64,000 nt of DNA from positions 3,534,001 through 3,598,000 of the forward strand of contig NZ_CP118157.1 in assembly GCF_032878875.1 (NCBI RefSeq). Reading direction: 5' to 3'. Source of the stretch: Microbacterium sp. AB (GTDB taxonomy: Bacteria; Actinomycetota; Actinomycetes; Actinomycetales; Microbacteriaceae). Position 1 is the first letter of the stretch; each line of letters opens with the position of its first letter. A model generated the notes under the pieces. It was not told where the DNA came from. It saw nothing but the letters and a program-made list of their open reading frames with translations, and did not search any database. Shown in pieces: positions 17,259 to 26,422 of this stretch. Made by a program: the position numbers and the translations under genes.

Positions 17259-18248
17259 CTAGCGTCCCGCGAGCCGCGCGGCGCGGGCGAAGGGCCACTC
17301 CATGCCCGAGAGGCGCTCGCACGTCTCCCAGATGCGGAGCCGCACCTCGGGGTCGGACGACGTCTTCGAGGGCTGCTGACGGGTCGGGTCGCCGCGCGTG
17401 ACGTGACGCGGACCCCAGTACTCGCCGCCGGCGATCGACGGGTCGACGAGCGCACGCACGAGCGAGGCGGCCCCGCGCTCCTTGGACTGCGCGATCGGCG
17501 CCTGCAGGCCGTCGCGTACCCGCTTCCAGGCGCCCGGCTCGTTCACGCCGGCCACCCGCGGGGTGCGGCCTCCGATGGAGTACCCCGGATGCGCCAGCAC
17601 GCTCTCCACCGGCACCCCGGCGTCCTTGAGACGCAGGTCGGCCTCGATGCCGAGCGCCTGCACGACGACCTTCGACTGCACGTACGCGCGCCATGCCCGG
17701 TAGCGGCCCTCGAGCTGGATGTCGACGGGGTCGTACGCGCCCATCCGCGTCACGGCGCTGCCGAGCCAGACCATGCGCGGCGTCCACGTGCGGCTCGCCG
17801 ACTTGGAGAGCGTCGTGAGGAGCTCGGACGCGAGCACGAAGTGGCCGAGCGCGTTCGTCGCGAGCACGAGCTCACGACCGTCGCGCGTCGTCTCGCGCTG
17901 CCGGGGCGTGTGGATGATGCCGGCGTTCAGCAGCACCCCGTCGAGCCGCTGCCGCTTGAAGAGGCCGCCTCGGACGCTCGCCGCCGCCGCGCGGATCGAA
18001 CCGGCGTTGCTCACGTCGAGCAGGAGCGTCTCGACCGAGGCGTCGGGCACGCGCGCCTCGAGCGCGTCGTGCGCCGCCGCGAGCCGGTTCGGGCTGCGAC
18101 CGCTCAGGATGACGTGCGCGCCGGCCGCGACGAGCTGCTCGCTCGCGAAGTACCCGAGCCCCGCGTTCGCGCCCGTGACAAGGAAGGTGCGGCCCGACTG
18201 GTCGGGCAGGCGCGCGGGGTCCCAGGGGGCGGGCGCGCTTTCGGTCAC
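17259..18248 (-). CDS. Short-chain dehydrogenase/reductase (SDR) family protein
   Basis: The 329-aa protein has the NAD(P)-binding TGANAGLG motif near residue 25, LNAGI of the NAG motif and the YxxxK catalytic pair in YVQSKVVVQ. At 329 aa it is longer than classical SDRs, with a C-terminal tail resembling protochlorophyllide-reductase/retinol-dehydrogenase-like members. The expected catalytic Ser lies in VWLGSAVT. The GTG start at 18248 follows TATCTT by 6 nt (leaderless). It converges on the response regulator gene; the substrate is unknown. Confidence 0.88.
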   Translation of the reverse strand: MTESAPAPWDPARLPDQSGRTFLVTGANAGLGYFASEQLVAAGAHVILSGRSPNRLAAAHDALEARVPDASVETLLLDVSNAGSIRAAAASVRGGLFKRQRLDGVLLNAGIIHTPRQRETTRDGRELVLATNALGHFVLASELLTTLSKSASRTWTPRMVWLGSAVTRMGAYDPVDIQLEGRYRAWRAYVQSKVVVQALGIEADLRLKDAGVPVESVLAHPGYSIGGRTPRVAGVNEPGAWKRVRDGLQAPIAQSKERGAASLVRALVDPSIAGGEYWGPRHVTRGDPTRQQPSKTSSDPEVRLRIWETCERLSGMEWPFARAARLAGR

Positions 18249-18316
18249 GGTTAGAAGATACGCCCGATGGCATACTCACGGCTGCACGACGGGGCGCGAC
18301 GTCACGGAAAGACGGA

Positions 18317-19558
18317 TCACGAGGGCGGGGAGGACGCCGGACGACCGGGCGACCCCGGCGCCGCGAGCTGCCCGAGCGCCGGCAGCACGAGCACGACGAC
18401 CGCCGTCACCAGCCACGCCGCGGCGACGGCCACGCCGGCGAAGTGCACGTCCACGAGGTGCACGCAGACCGCAGCGGCGCCGATGCCCAGCGGAGGCACG
18501 GCGGCCGAGACCGCGTTCTGCACCCCGAACACCCGGCCCCGCAGCCGGTCCGGCACGCGCTCGGCGAGCACGACCCCGAGCAGGCTCACGAGCGCGCCGC
18601 TCGCGGCGCCGAGCGCGGCGGCCCCCGCGAGGATGACCGGGATCGACGCGAGGCTCCCGATCGTCGCGATCCCGGCGGCGGACAGGACGATGCCCGCCGA
18701 CAGCCAGAGGCGGCGCGGCACGCGCGGCCCGGCGAACGCGAACGACCCGCCGCCCACGAGGCTTCCCGCGGCGAACGCGACGAGCACGAACCCGACGGCG
18801 TCGGACCGGTCGATCTCGGTGAAGTAGGTGGGGAGGATCATCCCCTGCACGGCCCCGAGGACCGCGATCATGACGGCGGTGACGACGATGATGCTCCGCA
18901 GCACCGGTGTCCGCCGGATGAAGCCCCATCCCTCGCGCACCGCGGCCCAGGTGACCGCCGTGCCCTGCTCCCCCGCGTCGGGCCTGCCGACGACGCGGTC
19001 GAGGACGAGGACGGTGACCGCCGCCGACGCGCAGCACGCCGACGCGACCCAGAGGGCCGTCGCCGGTCCGAGGATGCCGAGGAGGGCGCCGGCGGCGGCG
19101 GGACCGAGGATCATCGCCCCCGCCCCCACGGTCTCGCGCATCGCGGTGAGCCGCTCGATCGGGACGCCGCTGCGCGCCACGACGGCCGGCACCATCGCCT
19201 CCCGCGCCGTGACGCCGGGCACCTCGCCGACCGCGCGCACGAGGGCGAGGCCGAGGAGCCATCCCAGCGTGAGCTCCCCCGTCCACGCGATGACGGGGAG
19301 CGCGCCCACGGCGAGCGCGGAGAGCGCGTCGGCCGTCGACGCCGACCAGCGCCGGTCGATGCGATCGATGACGACGCCGAGGAAGAGACCGGCGACGATG
19401 CCGGGGACCGCGCTGCCGGCCGCGACGACGGCGGCTCCGAGCGGATCCCGCAGCTGCTGGATGACGACGAGCGGCAGCAGCACGCCCACGACGGAGTTGC
19501 CGCCGGTGCTGAGGCCGTAGGACGCGAGGAAGAGCGCCGCCTCGCGCCGTCTGCGCAC
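18317..19558 (-). CDS. MFS transporter (exporter type)
   Basis: The 413-aa protein has twelve hydrophobic segments with the MFS loop motif GLFLGVVIDRIDRR between helices 2 and 3. It resembles MFS_3/enterobactin-exporter-like (EntS) proteins, which are often found next to acyl-peptide or siderophore genes. I chose GTG 19558 (start VRRRREAALF), 8 nt after the stop of the condensation-like gene, so the two are one operon. A role in exporting the product of that acyltransferase is inference from context. Confidence 0.87.
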   Translation of the reverse strand: MRRRREAALFLASYGLSTGGNSVVGVLLPLVVIQQLRDPLGAAVVAAGSAVPGIVAGLFLGVVIDRIDRRWSASTADALSALAVGALPVIAWTGELTLGWLLGLALVRAVGEVPGVTAREAMVPAVVARSGVPIERLTAMRETVGAGAMILGPAAAGALLGILGPATALWVASACCASAAVTVLVLDRVVGRPDAGEQGTAVTWAAVREGWGFIRRTPVLRSIIVVTAVMIAVLGAVQGMILPTYFTEIDRSDAVGFVLVAFAAGSLVGGGSFAFAGPRVPRRLWLSAGIVLSAAGIATIGSLASIPVILAGAAALGAASGALVSLLGVVLAERVPDRLRGRVFGVQNAVSAAVPPLGIGAAAVCVHLVDVHFAGVAVAAAWLVTAVVVLVLPALGQLAAPGSPGRPASSPPS

Positions 19559-19566
19559 GATGGCGG

Positions 19567-21042
19567 TCAGGCCGCCACCGCCTCGCGCCCCGCCGCCGTG
19601 CGCAGCGCGTCGAGCTGGGGCGCGATCTCGAGGGGATCGACCCTGCCGTGCCTCGCGATCGAGGCGATGACCGCGACGAAGGCGTCGGTGTACGCGGCCG
19701 TGCTGCGCGCGGCCGTCTCGGTGTCCGGATGGATGACGTTCACGTCGAGCCCCTGCGGCGTGCGATTGAGCCAGACGAACACCTCTCGGGAGTCGTCCAC
19801 GCTGCCGTACACGTGCATGTCGTGGGTGACGGGGAGGTTGTTGCCCGGCAGGCTGCGCAGGTCGAGATAGGAGATCATCGGCGCGGCGAAGTCGGTCGGG
19901 GGCGCCTCGCCGCCCGCGGACGGGAGCACCTCGAGGACGCGGTGCAGGGGCGTTCTCGCGAACGCCCGGCTCTCCTCCACCCCGCGCTGCGCCCCCGCGA
20001 TCACCGCGGCGAAGTCGAGCGGGTCCTCCGCGCGCGCGAACTGCACGGGGACGAGCCGCGTGTACCAGCCGACCGAGAGGATCTGACTGCGCCGCGACCG
20101 CGTGGAGACCGGGGTGAGCATCGAGTAGACGGGGTTCCCCGTCACGACCGCGTCGAGCATCGACGCCACGGCGATCACCCCGCTGTTGAGGTTCCCGCCC
20201 GCACCGCGGCAGACCTCGGCGAAGGCGTCGAGCGCGGCGGCGTCCACCGCGCTCTCGATCATGTGCCCCCGGCCGGGCACGTGGACGTGCTCCGAGAGGC
20301 CCAGCGGCAGCGGGAAGCGGGGCAGGTGCCCGCCCGCGCGGACCAGCAGCTGCGCCCAGCGCTGCACGTCGTCGTGCGTCCACGTGAGCTCGTCGCAGTG
20401 GTCCTTCTCGTCCGCGCAGTAGGCGTGATACCCCTCCACGCCGGGGAGGCGCGGCTGCTCGCCCGATCGCGCGGCCCGGTAGGCGGTGACGAACTCGTAC
20501 AGGACGATGCCGAGCGAGACGCCGTCGCTGTAGAAGTGGTCGACGACGAACGCGAGCGTGAACCGGTCGGGGGTCTCCTCGGGCCGGATGGCGATGAGGC
20601 GGAACATGTCCCATTCGGCGATGTCGGGCAGGTCGCCGTCGACGTACGCGCGCAGCGCATCCGCCTCCATGACCCCGCCGACGGCCGGGTCGATCTCGAC
20701 CTCGATGTCCTCGGCCGCGATGGTGCGGCCCGTGTAGCCGCCGCCGTCGTGCTCGACCCACGTGTGGTAGACGGAGTGGCGGCGGAGGTGGTCGCGGAAG
20801 ACCTCGGCCACCAGCCGCTCGTCGTACGCGTCGTGGATGTCGAACGTGACGACCGCGAAGCTCGACCGGCGCTTTCCCGTCTGGGCGCCCGCGGCGTCGA
20901 CGAAATGGCGGCGCTGGATGTAGCTGGGATGCGCGGGCTCCGTCGCCGCCGCGCGCACGGCGTCCTTCGAGCTCCGGCTCGCCCGCCAGGCGGTCACGGC
21001 TCCGCGACGTGGTTCCCAGTCGGGCAGCAGTCCACTTCTCAT
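19567..21042 (-). CDS. Stand-alone condensation-domain-like acyltransferase (PapA/NRPS C-domain superfamily)
   Basis: The 491-aa protein matches the chloramphenicol-acetyltransferase-like fold of NRPS condensation domains. The active-site motif HxxxDG is present as DHFYSDG (His169, Asp173), and a weaker equivalent of the DFGWG motif appears as SVGWY. There is no carrier, adenylation or other NRPS domain in the gene or nearby. Stand-alone members such as mycobacterial PapA proteins join an acyl group to an alcohol or amine. ATG 21042 is chosen because AGGGGGG lies 6 nt upstream. It is co-transcribed with an MFS exporter and preceded by a long leader hairpin. The product is unknown. Confidence 0.8.
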   Translation of the reverse strand: MRSGLLPDWEPRRGAVTAWRASRSSKDAVRAAATEPAHPSYIQRRHFVDAAGAQTGKRRSSFAVVTFDIHDAYDERLVAEVFRDHLRRHSVYHTWVEHDGGGYTGRTIAAEDIEVEIDPAVGGVMEADALRAYVDGDLPDIAEWDMFRLIAIRPEETPDRFTLAFVVDHFYSDGVSLGIVLYEFVTAYRAARSGEQPRLPGVEGYHAYCADEKDHCDELTWTHDDVQRWAQLLVRAGGHLPRFPLPLGLSEHVHVPGRGHMIESAVDAAALDAFAEVCRGAGGNLNSGVIAVASMLDAVVTGNPVYSMLTPVSTRSRRSQILSVGWYTRLVPVQFARAEDPLDFAAVIAGAQRGVEESRAFARTPLHRVLEVLPSAGGEAPPTDFAAPMISYLDLRSLPGNNLPVTHDMHVYGSVDDSREVFVWLNRTPQGLDVNVIHPDTETAARSTAAYTDAFVAVIASIARHGRVDPLEIAPQLDALRTAAGREAVAA

Positions 21043-21072
21043 GATGTCCCCCCCTGTCACGCCGAACGCAGA

Positions 21073-21113
21073 AAGGCCCCGGTGCCCATCACGTCGATGT
21101 GCCCCGAGGCCTT
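21073..21113 (-). promoter_or_regulatory. Long leader hairpin upstream of the condensation-like gene
   Basis: Bases 21073-21090 and 21096-21113 pair in 15 of 18 positions. Read as minus-strand RNA one further position is a G-U wobble, leaving two mismatches, while the plus-strand RNA has three true mismatches. This suggests the structure belongs to the minus-strand transcript. It ends about 20 nt before the ribosome-binding site of the acyltransferase gene and is followed by UUU. It could be an attenuator or a translation-control stem. Confidence 0.5.
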
Positions 21114-21260
21114 ATCGCCATGGTGACACCGTTCGCCGCCGCGCGATGTAGGTATTTCGGGGGACAAGACGCCGCGTCCGTCCTGGGGATCGGCGATGGA
21201 TCCGCCGCCCGCGACACGATCGGCATCCCACGCGCACCCGCGGGAACCTAGGCTGAGGTC

Positions 21261-22079
21261 ATGGCGCGACGCGACGAGATCGAGTGCTGGCTCACCGACA
21301 TGGACGGCGTCCTCGTGCACGAGGAGCGGCCCATCCCGGGCGCCTCCGAGCTGCTGTCGCAGTGGCGCGACACCGGAACGCCCTTCCTCGTCCTCACGAA
21401 CAACTCGATCTTCACGCCGCGCGACCTCTCCGCGCGGCTCCGGTCCTCCGGCATCGACGTGCCGGAGGAGAACATCTGGACGAGCGCGCTCGCGACCGCC
21501 GCGTTCCTCAAGCAGCAGAGCCCGGGCGGGTCGGCGTTCGTGATCGGCGAGGCCGGCATCCTCATGGCGATGCACGAGGCCGGCTTCATCATGACCGAGA
21601 CGGACCCGGACTACGTCGTCGTCGGCGAGACGCGCAACTACTCGTTCGAGGCGCTGACGAAGGCTGTGCGCCTCATCAACAACGGCGCCCGCTTCATCTC
21701 CACGAACCCCGACGCGACGGGCCCGAGCGCCCAGGGCGTGCTGCCCGCGACGGGTGCGATCAACGCGCTCATCACGAAGGCCACGAACAAGGAGCCCTAC
21801 ATCGTCGGCAAGCCGAACCCCATGATGTTCCGCTCGGCGCTCAACCGCATCGGCGCGCACAGCGAGAACACCGGGATGATCGGCGACCGGATGGACACCG
21901 ACATCGTCGCGGGCATCGAGGCGGGGCTCCACACGGTGCTCGTGATGACGGGCATCAGCGACCGCGCCTCGATCGAGCAGTATCCGTTCCGCCCCGACGA
22001 GATCGTGCCGTCCGTCGCCACCCTCCTCGACACCGCGGTCGAGGGCGATGGCGGCGCGGAGCTGACCGCAGGGGTCTGA
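21261..22079 (+). CDS. HAD-IIA family phosphatase (NagD-like)
   Basis: The 272-aa protein has HAD motif I as DMDGVLV (nucleophile near Asp13), motif II LTNNS, the IIA cap between motifs II and III, the lysine motif VGKPNPMMF and motif IV MIGDRMDTDI. NagD-type enzymes dephosphorylate nucleotides or sugar phosphates in the cytosol. TAGGCT (21249-21254) ends 6 nt before ATG, so it is probably leaderless. A 35-aa membrane protein follows immediately. Confidence 0.94.
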   Translation: MARRDEIECWLTDMDGVLVHEERPIPGASELLSQWRDTGTPFLVLTNNSIFTPRDLSARLRSSGIDVPEENIWTSALATAAFLKQQSPGGSAFVIGEAGILMAMHEAGFIMTETDPDYVVVGETRNYSFEALTKAVRLINNGARFISTNPDATGPSAQGVLPATGAINALITKATNKEPYIVGKPNPMMFRSALNRIGAHSENTGMIGDRMDTDIVAGIEAGLHTVLVMTGISDRASIEQYPFRPDEIVPSVATLLDTAVEGDGGAELTAGV

Positions 22080-22082
22080 GCC

Positions 22083-22190
22083 GTGTCCGAACGGGACCTG
22101 CTGTTCGCCGCGACGTTCCTCGTCACGACGGCCACGCTCGTCGTGCTCGTCTGGCAGCTGTGGCGAGGACGACGCGACAGGGACGAGTAG
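22083..22190 (+). CDS. 35-residue single-pass membrane protein
   Basis: A GTG at 22083, 3 nt after the HAD gene stop, opens a 35-aa frame. It has one strong hydrophobic helix (LLFAATFLVTTATLVVLVW) followed by a basic/acidic tail, WRGRRDRDE. Third-position GC is very high and the spacing is that of an operon partner. The function is unknown; its length and topology resemble small membrane regulators. Its coding region lies antisense to the ruined 3' end of the neighbouring pseudogene. Confidence 0.6.
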   Translation: MSERDLLFAATFLVTTATLVVLVWQLWRGRRDRDE

Positions 22191-22192
22191 GC

Positions 22193-22809
22193 GGCGGGGA
22201 AGCCGCCCGCGCTGCACCCCACCTGGAGTCCCATCCCGGATGAGGACGACGTCGAGCCCTCGTCCACGTCGTCGGCGAGCATGACGCCCACGCAGACGCT
22301 CCCGGGATACAGCGAGAAGCCCTCGCCGAACCGGACGACGGACAGCCCGAGGAACTCCTCGTAGCCGGCCCCGTCCTCCCCGGGGTCCCCGAGGAATCCC
22401 GGGAACGCGAAGTCCTCGTCGACGTCGAGCACGGCGACCCGGCCAGGATCGTGCCGGACGATCGCCACGGTCACGGCGGATGCGGCGAGCGCGACGACGA
22501 GGAGGCTGGTCGCCCAGAGCAGCGACAGCCGCCGGAGCGGGAGCCGCTGCAGACTCTCCGCCCATCGGATGATCCGTCCGCGCTCGGGCGGATCATCCCG
22601 CTGCGGAGGTGCCGCGACCGCTTCCTCGCCGCCGGGGCCTCGGGAGCCGGCGACACGGTCTCGGCCTCCGCCGCCCGCGGGCCGGGACCGGACGACTGCG
22701 TCTCGAGCTCCTGCAGCCTTCGCCACCCCTCGGCGTCGATGTCCGCGTGCGGGCCGTACGCGCGCTCCCTCAGCAGCCGAAGCTCATCCAGGTCCGCCAC
22801 GCCTGCCAT
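22193..22809 (-). pseudogene. Frameshifted and truncated membrane-anchored hypothetical protein
   Basis: The start at 22809 encodes MAGVADLDELRLLRERAYGP and continues in one frame to about 22596. The remaining recognisable part lies in another frame: a membrane helix LLWATSLLVVALAASAVTVA and a soluble part with GYEEFLGLSVVRFGEGFSLY, ending near CSAGGFPA at about 22193. Proteins of this actinobacterial type normally continue for about 40-50 residues after the CSAGxFPA region. Here that end is missing and the frame runs on antisense through the neighbouring genes. A frameshift somewhere near 22590-22660 plus loss of the 3' end makes it a decayed gene; a sequencing error could explain the shift but not the lost tail. 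Confidence 0.65.
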
Positions 22810-22883
22810 CCTGTCGTGCTCGCGGCGTCAGGGCCAGCATCCCGACGCGCTGCGCGTCCACGACGAGGTCCTGCACGAGCCGC

Positions 22884-24527
22884 TCATCCGAGCGAGCCGG
22901 GCACCGCCTCGAGCAGCTCGCGAGCGTAGTCCGAGCCGGGGGTCGAGAGCATCCGCCGCGCCGCGCCCTGCTCGACGACCTTCCCCGCGCGCATGACGAC
23001 GACGTGGTCGGCGATCTGCCGGACGACGCCGAAGTCGTGCGTGATGAAGAGGTAGCCGAGCCCGAGCGAGGCCTGGAGGTCGACGAGCACCTGCAGGATC
23101 TGGGTCTGCACCGACACGTCGAGCGCCGAGACCGGCTCGTCGAGCACGAGCAGGTCGGGCTGCAGGGCCAGTGCGCGCGCGATCGCGACGCGCTGCCGCT
23201 GGCCGCCCGACAGCTCGGCGGGAAGCCTCTCCGCGACCGAGGAGGGCAGGCGCACGGCGTCGAGCAGCCCCCGCACGCGGCGCGCACGCTCCGGGCGCGA
23301 GCCGATGCGGAACGCGCGCAGCGGCTCGGCGACGACCGCCTCGATGCTCATGCGCGGATCGAGGCTGCCGAACGGGTTCTGGTACACGACCTGCACCGAG
23401 CGCCGCCACTCGCGCAGCCCGGCTCCGCGCAGGGCCGTGACGTCCTCGCCGCGGAACAGGAGACGTCCTTCGTCCGCGTCCGCGATGCGTGCGGCCATCC
23501 GGGCCGTCGTCGTCTTGCCGGAGCCCGATTCGCCCACGAGCGCCACGGTCTGGCCCGCGCGCACGGCGAAGGAGACGCCGCCGACCGCGACGAAGTCGCC
23601 GAACGTCTTGCGCAGGCCGTCGACCTCCAGGAGCACCGGGGCGTCGACGTCCTCGACGGAGTCGCCCTCGATCGACGGCTCGAGGCGACGGCTCGTGAGC
23701 CCGGGGGCCGCCGCGACGAGCTCGCGCGTGTACTCCGTGCGCGGGGCGCCGAGCACCTCGGCCGTCGTGCCCTGGTCCACGACGAGGCCCTGCTGCATGA
23801 CGACGACCTCCTGCGCGCGGTCCTTCGCGACGCCGAGGTCGTGCGTGACGAGGAGCACGGCCGTGCCCCGCTCCGCCGCGAGAGACGCGATCTGGTCGAG
23901 CACGTGCCGCTGCACCGTCACGTCGAGGGCGCTCGTCGGCTCGTCGGCGATGACGAGCCGGGGGTCGCAGCTCCACGCCATGCCGATGAGCACGCGCTGC
24001 TTCATGCCTCCCGACAGCTCGTGCGGGTACTGGCGCGCCCGCGCCTCGGGGTGCGGGAGCCCGACGTCGCCGAGGATGCGCACGGCGCGCTCGGCCGCGT
24101 CGACGCGCGAGAGCCCGACGTGGAGGCGCAGGCCCTCCGCGATCTGCTCCCCCACGCGCATGACGGGGTTGAGGGAGGCGTTGGGGTCCTGCGGGACGAA
24201 GCCGATCCGTCCACCGCGGATGCGGCGCAGCTCCCGCTCGCGCACGCGCGTGAGATCGACGCCGTCGAAGCGGACGGCCCCTCCCGAGACGAGCCCGTTC
24301 TCGGGCAGCCGGCGGACGAGCGCCTGCGAGACGCTGCTCTTGCCCGAGCCGGACTCGCCCACGAGCGCGACGATCCCGCCGCGCGGGACGCGCAGGTCCA
24401 CGCCGCGCACGGCGTCGATCGTGCGCCGGCCACTGCGGTACCGGACGTGCAGGCCCTCGACCGTCAGGACGTCGTCACGCGCGGCGTCGTCACGCGCTGT
24501 CCCGCCGCGGGGGATTCCGTCGCTCAT
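22884..24527 (-). CDS. Oligopeptide/nickel-type ABC transporter, fused double ATPase
   Basis: The 547-aa protein is two DppD/DppF-like ATPases in one chain. Each half has Walker A GESGSGK, a QDPNASLNP- or QNPFGSLDP-type Q loop, the signatures LSGGMKQRV and LSGGQRQRV, and Walker B followed by DEPTSALD or DEPVSALD. It energises import through the two permeases encoded upstream. Start ATG 24527 overlaps the permease stop by 4 nt. It is the last gene of the amidohydrolase-ABC operon. Confidence 0.95.
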   Translation of the reverse strand: MSDGIPRGGTARDDAARDDVLTVEGLHVRYRSGRRTIDAVRGVDLRVPRGGIVALVGESGSGKSSVSQALVRRLPENGLVSGGAVRFDGVDLTRVRERELRRIRGGRIGFVPQDPNASLNPVMRVGEQIAEGLRLHVGLSRVDAAERAVRILGDVGLPHPEARARQYPHELSGGMKQRVLIGMAWSCDPRLVIADEPTSALDVTVQRHVLDQIASLAAERGTAVLLVTHDLGVAKDRAQEVVVMQQGLVVDQGTTAEVLGAPRTEYTRELVAAAPGLTSRRLEPSIEGDSVEDVDAPVLLEVDGLRKTFGDFVAVGGVSFAVRAGQTVALVGESGSGKTTTARMAARIADADEGRLLFRGEDVTALRGAGLREWRRSVQVVYQNPFGSLDPRMSIEAVVAEPLRAFRIGSRPERARRVRGLLDAVRLPSSVAERLPAELSGGQRQRVAIARALALQPDLLVLDEPVSALDVSVQTQILQVLVDLQASLGLGYLFITHDFGVVRQIADHVVVMRAGKVVEQGAARRMLSTPGSDYARELLEAVPGSLG

Positions 24528-25336
24528 CGCTCCACTCCGATCACGCGGGCCAGCCGGGTCACGGCGAGCACGACGCACACGATGACGGCTCCCGGCAGGA
24601 CGGTGAGCCACCAGGCCGTCGCGAGGTAGTCGCGGCCGTCGCTCACGAGCGCACCCCACTCGGGCGAGGGCGGCTGCGCGCCGAAGCCGAGGAAGCTGAT
24701 GGTCGAGACCGACAGGATGGCCGTGCCGAGCTCGAGGGCCGCCATCGCCAGGACGGGACGCATGGCGTTGGGCAGGATGTGCCGGCCGAGCACCGCGAGC
24801 GGGCGGACGCCGAGGGTCGACGCGGCCTCGACGTACTCCTCGCCGCGGACCCGCAGCACCTGGGCGCGCATGATGCGCGCGAAGCTGCCGGCGGCGCCGA
24901 GGCCCACGCCGAGGGCGATGCTCCACGGGCCGAAGCCGAGCGTCGCCACGACGATGAGCGCGAGGAGGATGCCGGGGACGGCGATGAGCACGTCGACGAA
25001 GCGCATGACGACGAAGTCGACCATCCGCCCCACGCGACCGCGCAGCGCGCCGGACACGAGCCCGACCGCTCCCCCGGCGATGCCGCCGACGAGGACCGCC
25101 GTGGTGGCGGCCGCGAGCGAGAGGAACGATCCGTGCACGACGCGCGTGTAGACGTCGCGGCCCAGCGCATCCGTCCCGAACGGATGGGCGAGGCTCGGAG
25201 CCCGGAGACGATCGGCCGTCACGCCCGCGAGCGGGTCGCCCGGCGCGAGCAGCCCGGGCGCGAGCGCCATGAGGGCGGCGAGCAGGACGACGGCGAGCGC
25301 CAGGAGGGTCGTGGGCCGCAGCAGGCGCGACATCAT
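24524..25336 (-). CDS. Oligopeptide-type ABC transporter permease (DppC/OppC-like)
   Basis: The 270-aa membrane protein has six helices, the N-terminal motif LAHPFGTDALGRDVYTRV and the BPD_transp_1 loop EYVEAASTLGVRPLAVLGRH (EAA motif). It pairs with the other permease encoded just upstream. ATG 25336 overlaps that gene's stop (ATGA), with GAGGAGG before it. Confidence 0.95.
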   Translation of the reverse strand: MMSRLLRPTTLLALAVVLLAALMALAPGLLAPGDPLAGVTADRLRAPSLAHPFGTDALGRDVYTRVVHGSFLSLAAATTAVLVGGIAGGAVGLVSGALRGRVGRMVDFVVMRFVDVLIAVPGILLALIVVATLGFGPWSIALGVGLGAAGSFARIMRAQVLRVRGEEYVEAASTLGVRPLAVLGRHILPNAMRPVLAMAALELGTAILSVSTISFLGFGAQPPSPEWGALVSDGRDYLATAWWLTVLPGAVIVCVVLAVTRLARVIGVER

Positions 25337-26421
25337 CGAGGAGCCTCCTCGCCGGCGGAGGGCGCGGACCCCGACGGGGCCTCGCCCGGCGCCGCCACGG
25401 CGCCGAGTCCGCCCGCCACGACCGGCGCCGGCCGCACCCGCCCGCGCGTCCGCAGCCGCGGGTCGAGCAGGGGATAGGACAGGTCGACGAGGAGCGCCGC
25501 GAGCGCGTAGACGACGGCGACGACGATGATGACGCCCTGGATGACGTTGACGTCGCGCGCCTGCACGGCCGCGACCACGATGCGGCCGATGCCGTCGCGC
25601 GAGAAGACGGTCTCGACGACGGCGGTGCCGCCCGCGAGGAAGCCCACGAGCAGTCCGATGCTCGTGACGGACGGCAGCATGGCGTTCCGGAGGATGTGGC
25701 GGCCGAAGATCGCGAGGCGCGAGAGGCCCTTCACGTCGGCCGTGAAGACGTACGCGCTGCCCTCCGCCTCGCGGATCGCGGCGGAGAAGACCTGGAAGAA
25801 GATCGCGCCCACGGGGAAGGCCAGCGTCACCGCGGGCAGCACGACGCTCAGCGGCGAGCGCGCTCCCGACGCGGGGAACCAGCCGAGCGTGAACGAGAAG
25901 ACGCTGATGAGGACGAGCCCCGTGACGAACGCGGGCACCGCGACGCCGAGGGGCGGGAGCTGGACGAGGAGGTCCCGCAGCCACCGCCACGGGGAGACGT
26001 AGGCGAGGAACCCGACGAGCAGCGACATCGTGACGCCGACGACGAGCGCGAGGCCCGCGACGGCGAGGCTTCCCGGGACGACGTCGGAGATCATCTGCGT
26101 GACGGGGCGACCGGTGGCGAGGGACGTGCCGAGGTCGCCCGTGAGCAGGCCGCCGAGCTGCGCGAGGTACTGGGAGAGGACGCTGCCGGCGAGGCCCGCC
26201 TCCTCGCGGAGGGCCGCGAGCTGCTCGGGGTCGACCGTCGTGGCGTCGCCCGACTGGACGGCGAGCGCGGCGAGGACGGGGTCTCCGGGGAGGATCCGGA
26301 TGAGCAGGAACGTCACGGTGTAGGTCGCCCAGACCACGAAGACGAACTGGAGGATCCGGGGCGCGACCGCGCGGACCGCCGCGAGGGCCGTCCGCGACGG
26401 AGACGTTCCTGCTCCCGGCAT
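25333..26421 (-). CDS. Oligopeptide-type ABC transporter permease (DppB/OppB-like)
   Basis: The 362-aa protein has six helices and the DppB hallmarks: FLLIRILPGDPV near the N-terminus, DLGTSLATGRPV and the EAA-like AIFGRHILRNAMLPSVTSIG. The C-terminus carries an unusual Pro/Ala-rich extension of about 45 residues after LDPRLRTRGR. It follows the binding-protein gene by 1 nt (ATG 26421). Confidence 0.94.
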   Translation of the reverse strand: MPGAGTSPSRTALAAVRAVAPRILQFVFVVWATYTVTFLLIRILPGDPVLAALAVQSGDATTVDPEQLAALREEAGLAGSVLSQYLAQLGGLLTGDLGTSLATGRPVTQMISDVVPGSLAVAGLALVVGVTMSLLVGFLAYVSPWRWLRDLLVQLPPLGVAVPAFVTGLVLISVFSFTLGWFPASGARSPLSVVLPAVTLAFPVGAIFFQVFSAAIREAEGSAYVFTADVKGLSRLAIFGRHILRNAMLPSVTSIGLLVGFLAGGTAVVETVFSRDGIGRIVVAAVQARDVNVIQGVIIVVAVVYALAALLVDLSYPLLDPRLRTRGRVRPAPVVAGGLGAVAAPGEAPSGSAPSAGEEAPR

Positions 26422-26422
26422 G

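Noticed and set aside
21057..21120. Short minus-strand peptide frame ending in MGTGAFLRSA before the acyltransferase gene
   Set aside because: It overlaps the leader hairpin and the frame could be translated, but no ribosome-binding site or conserved start can be seen, so I treat the region as RNA structure.
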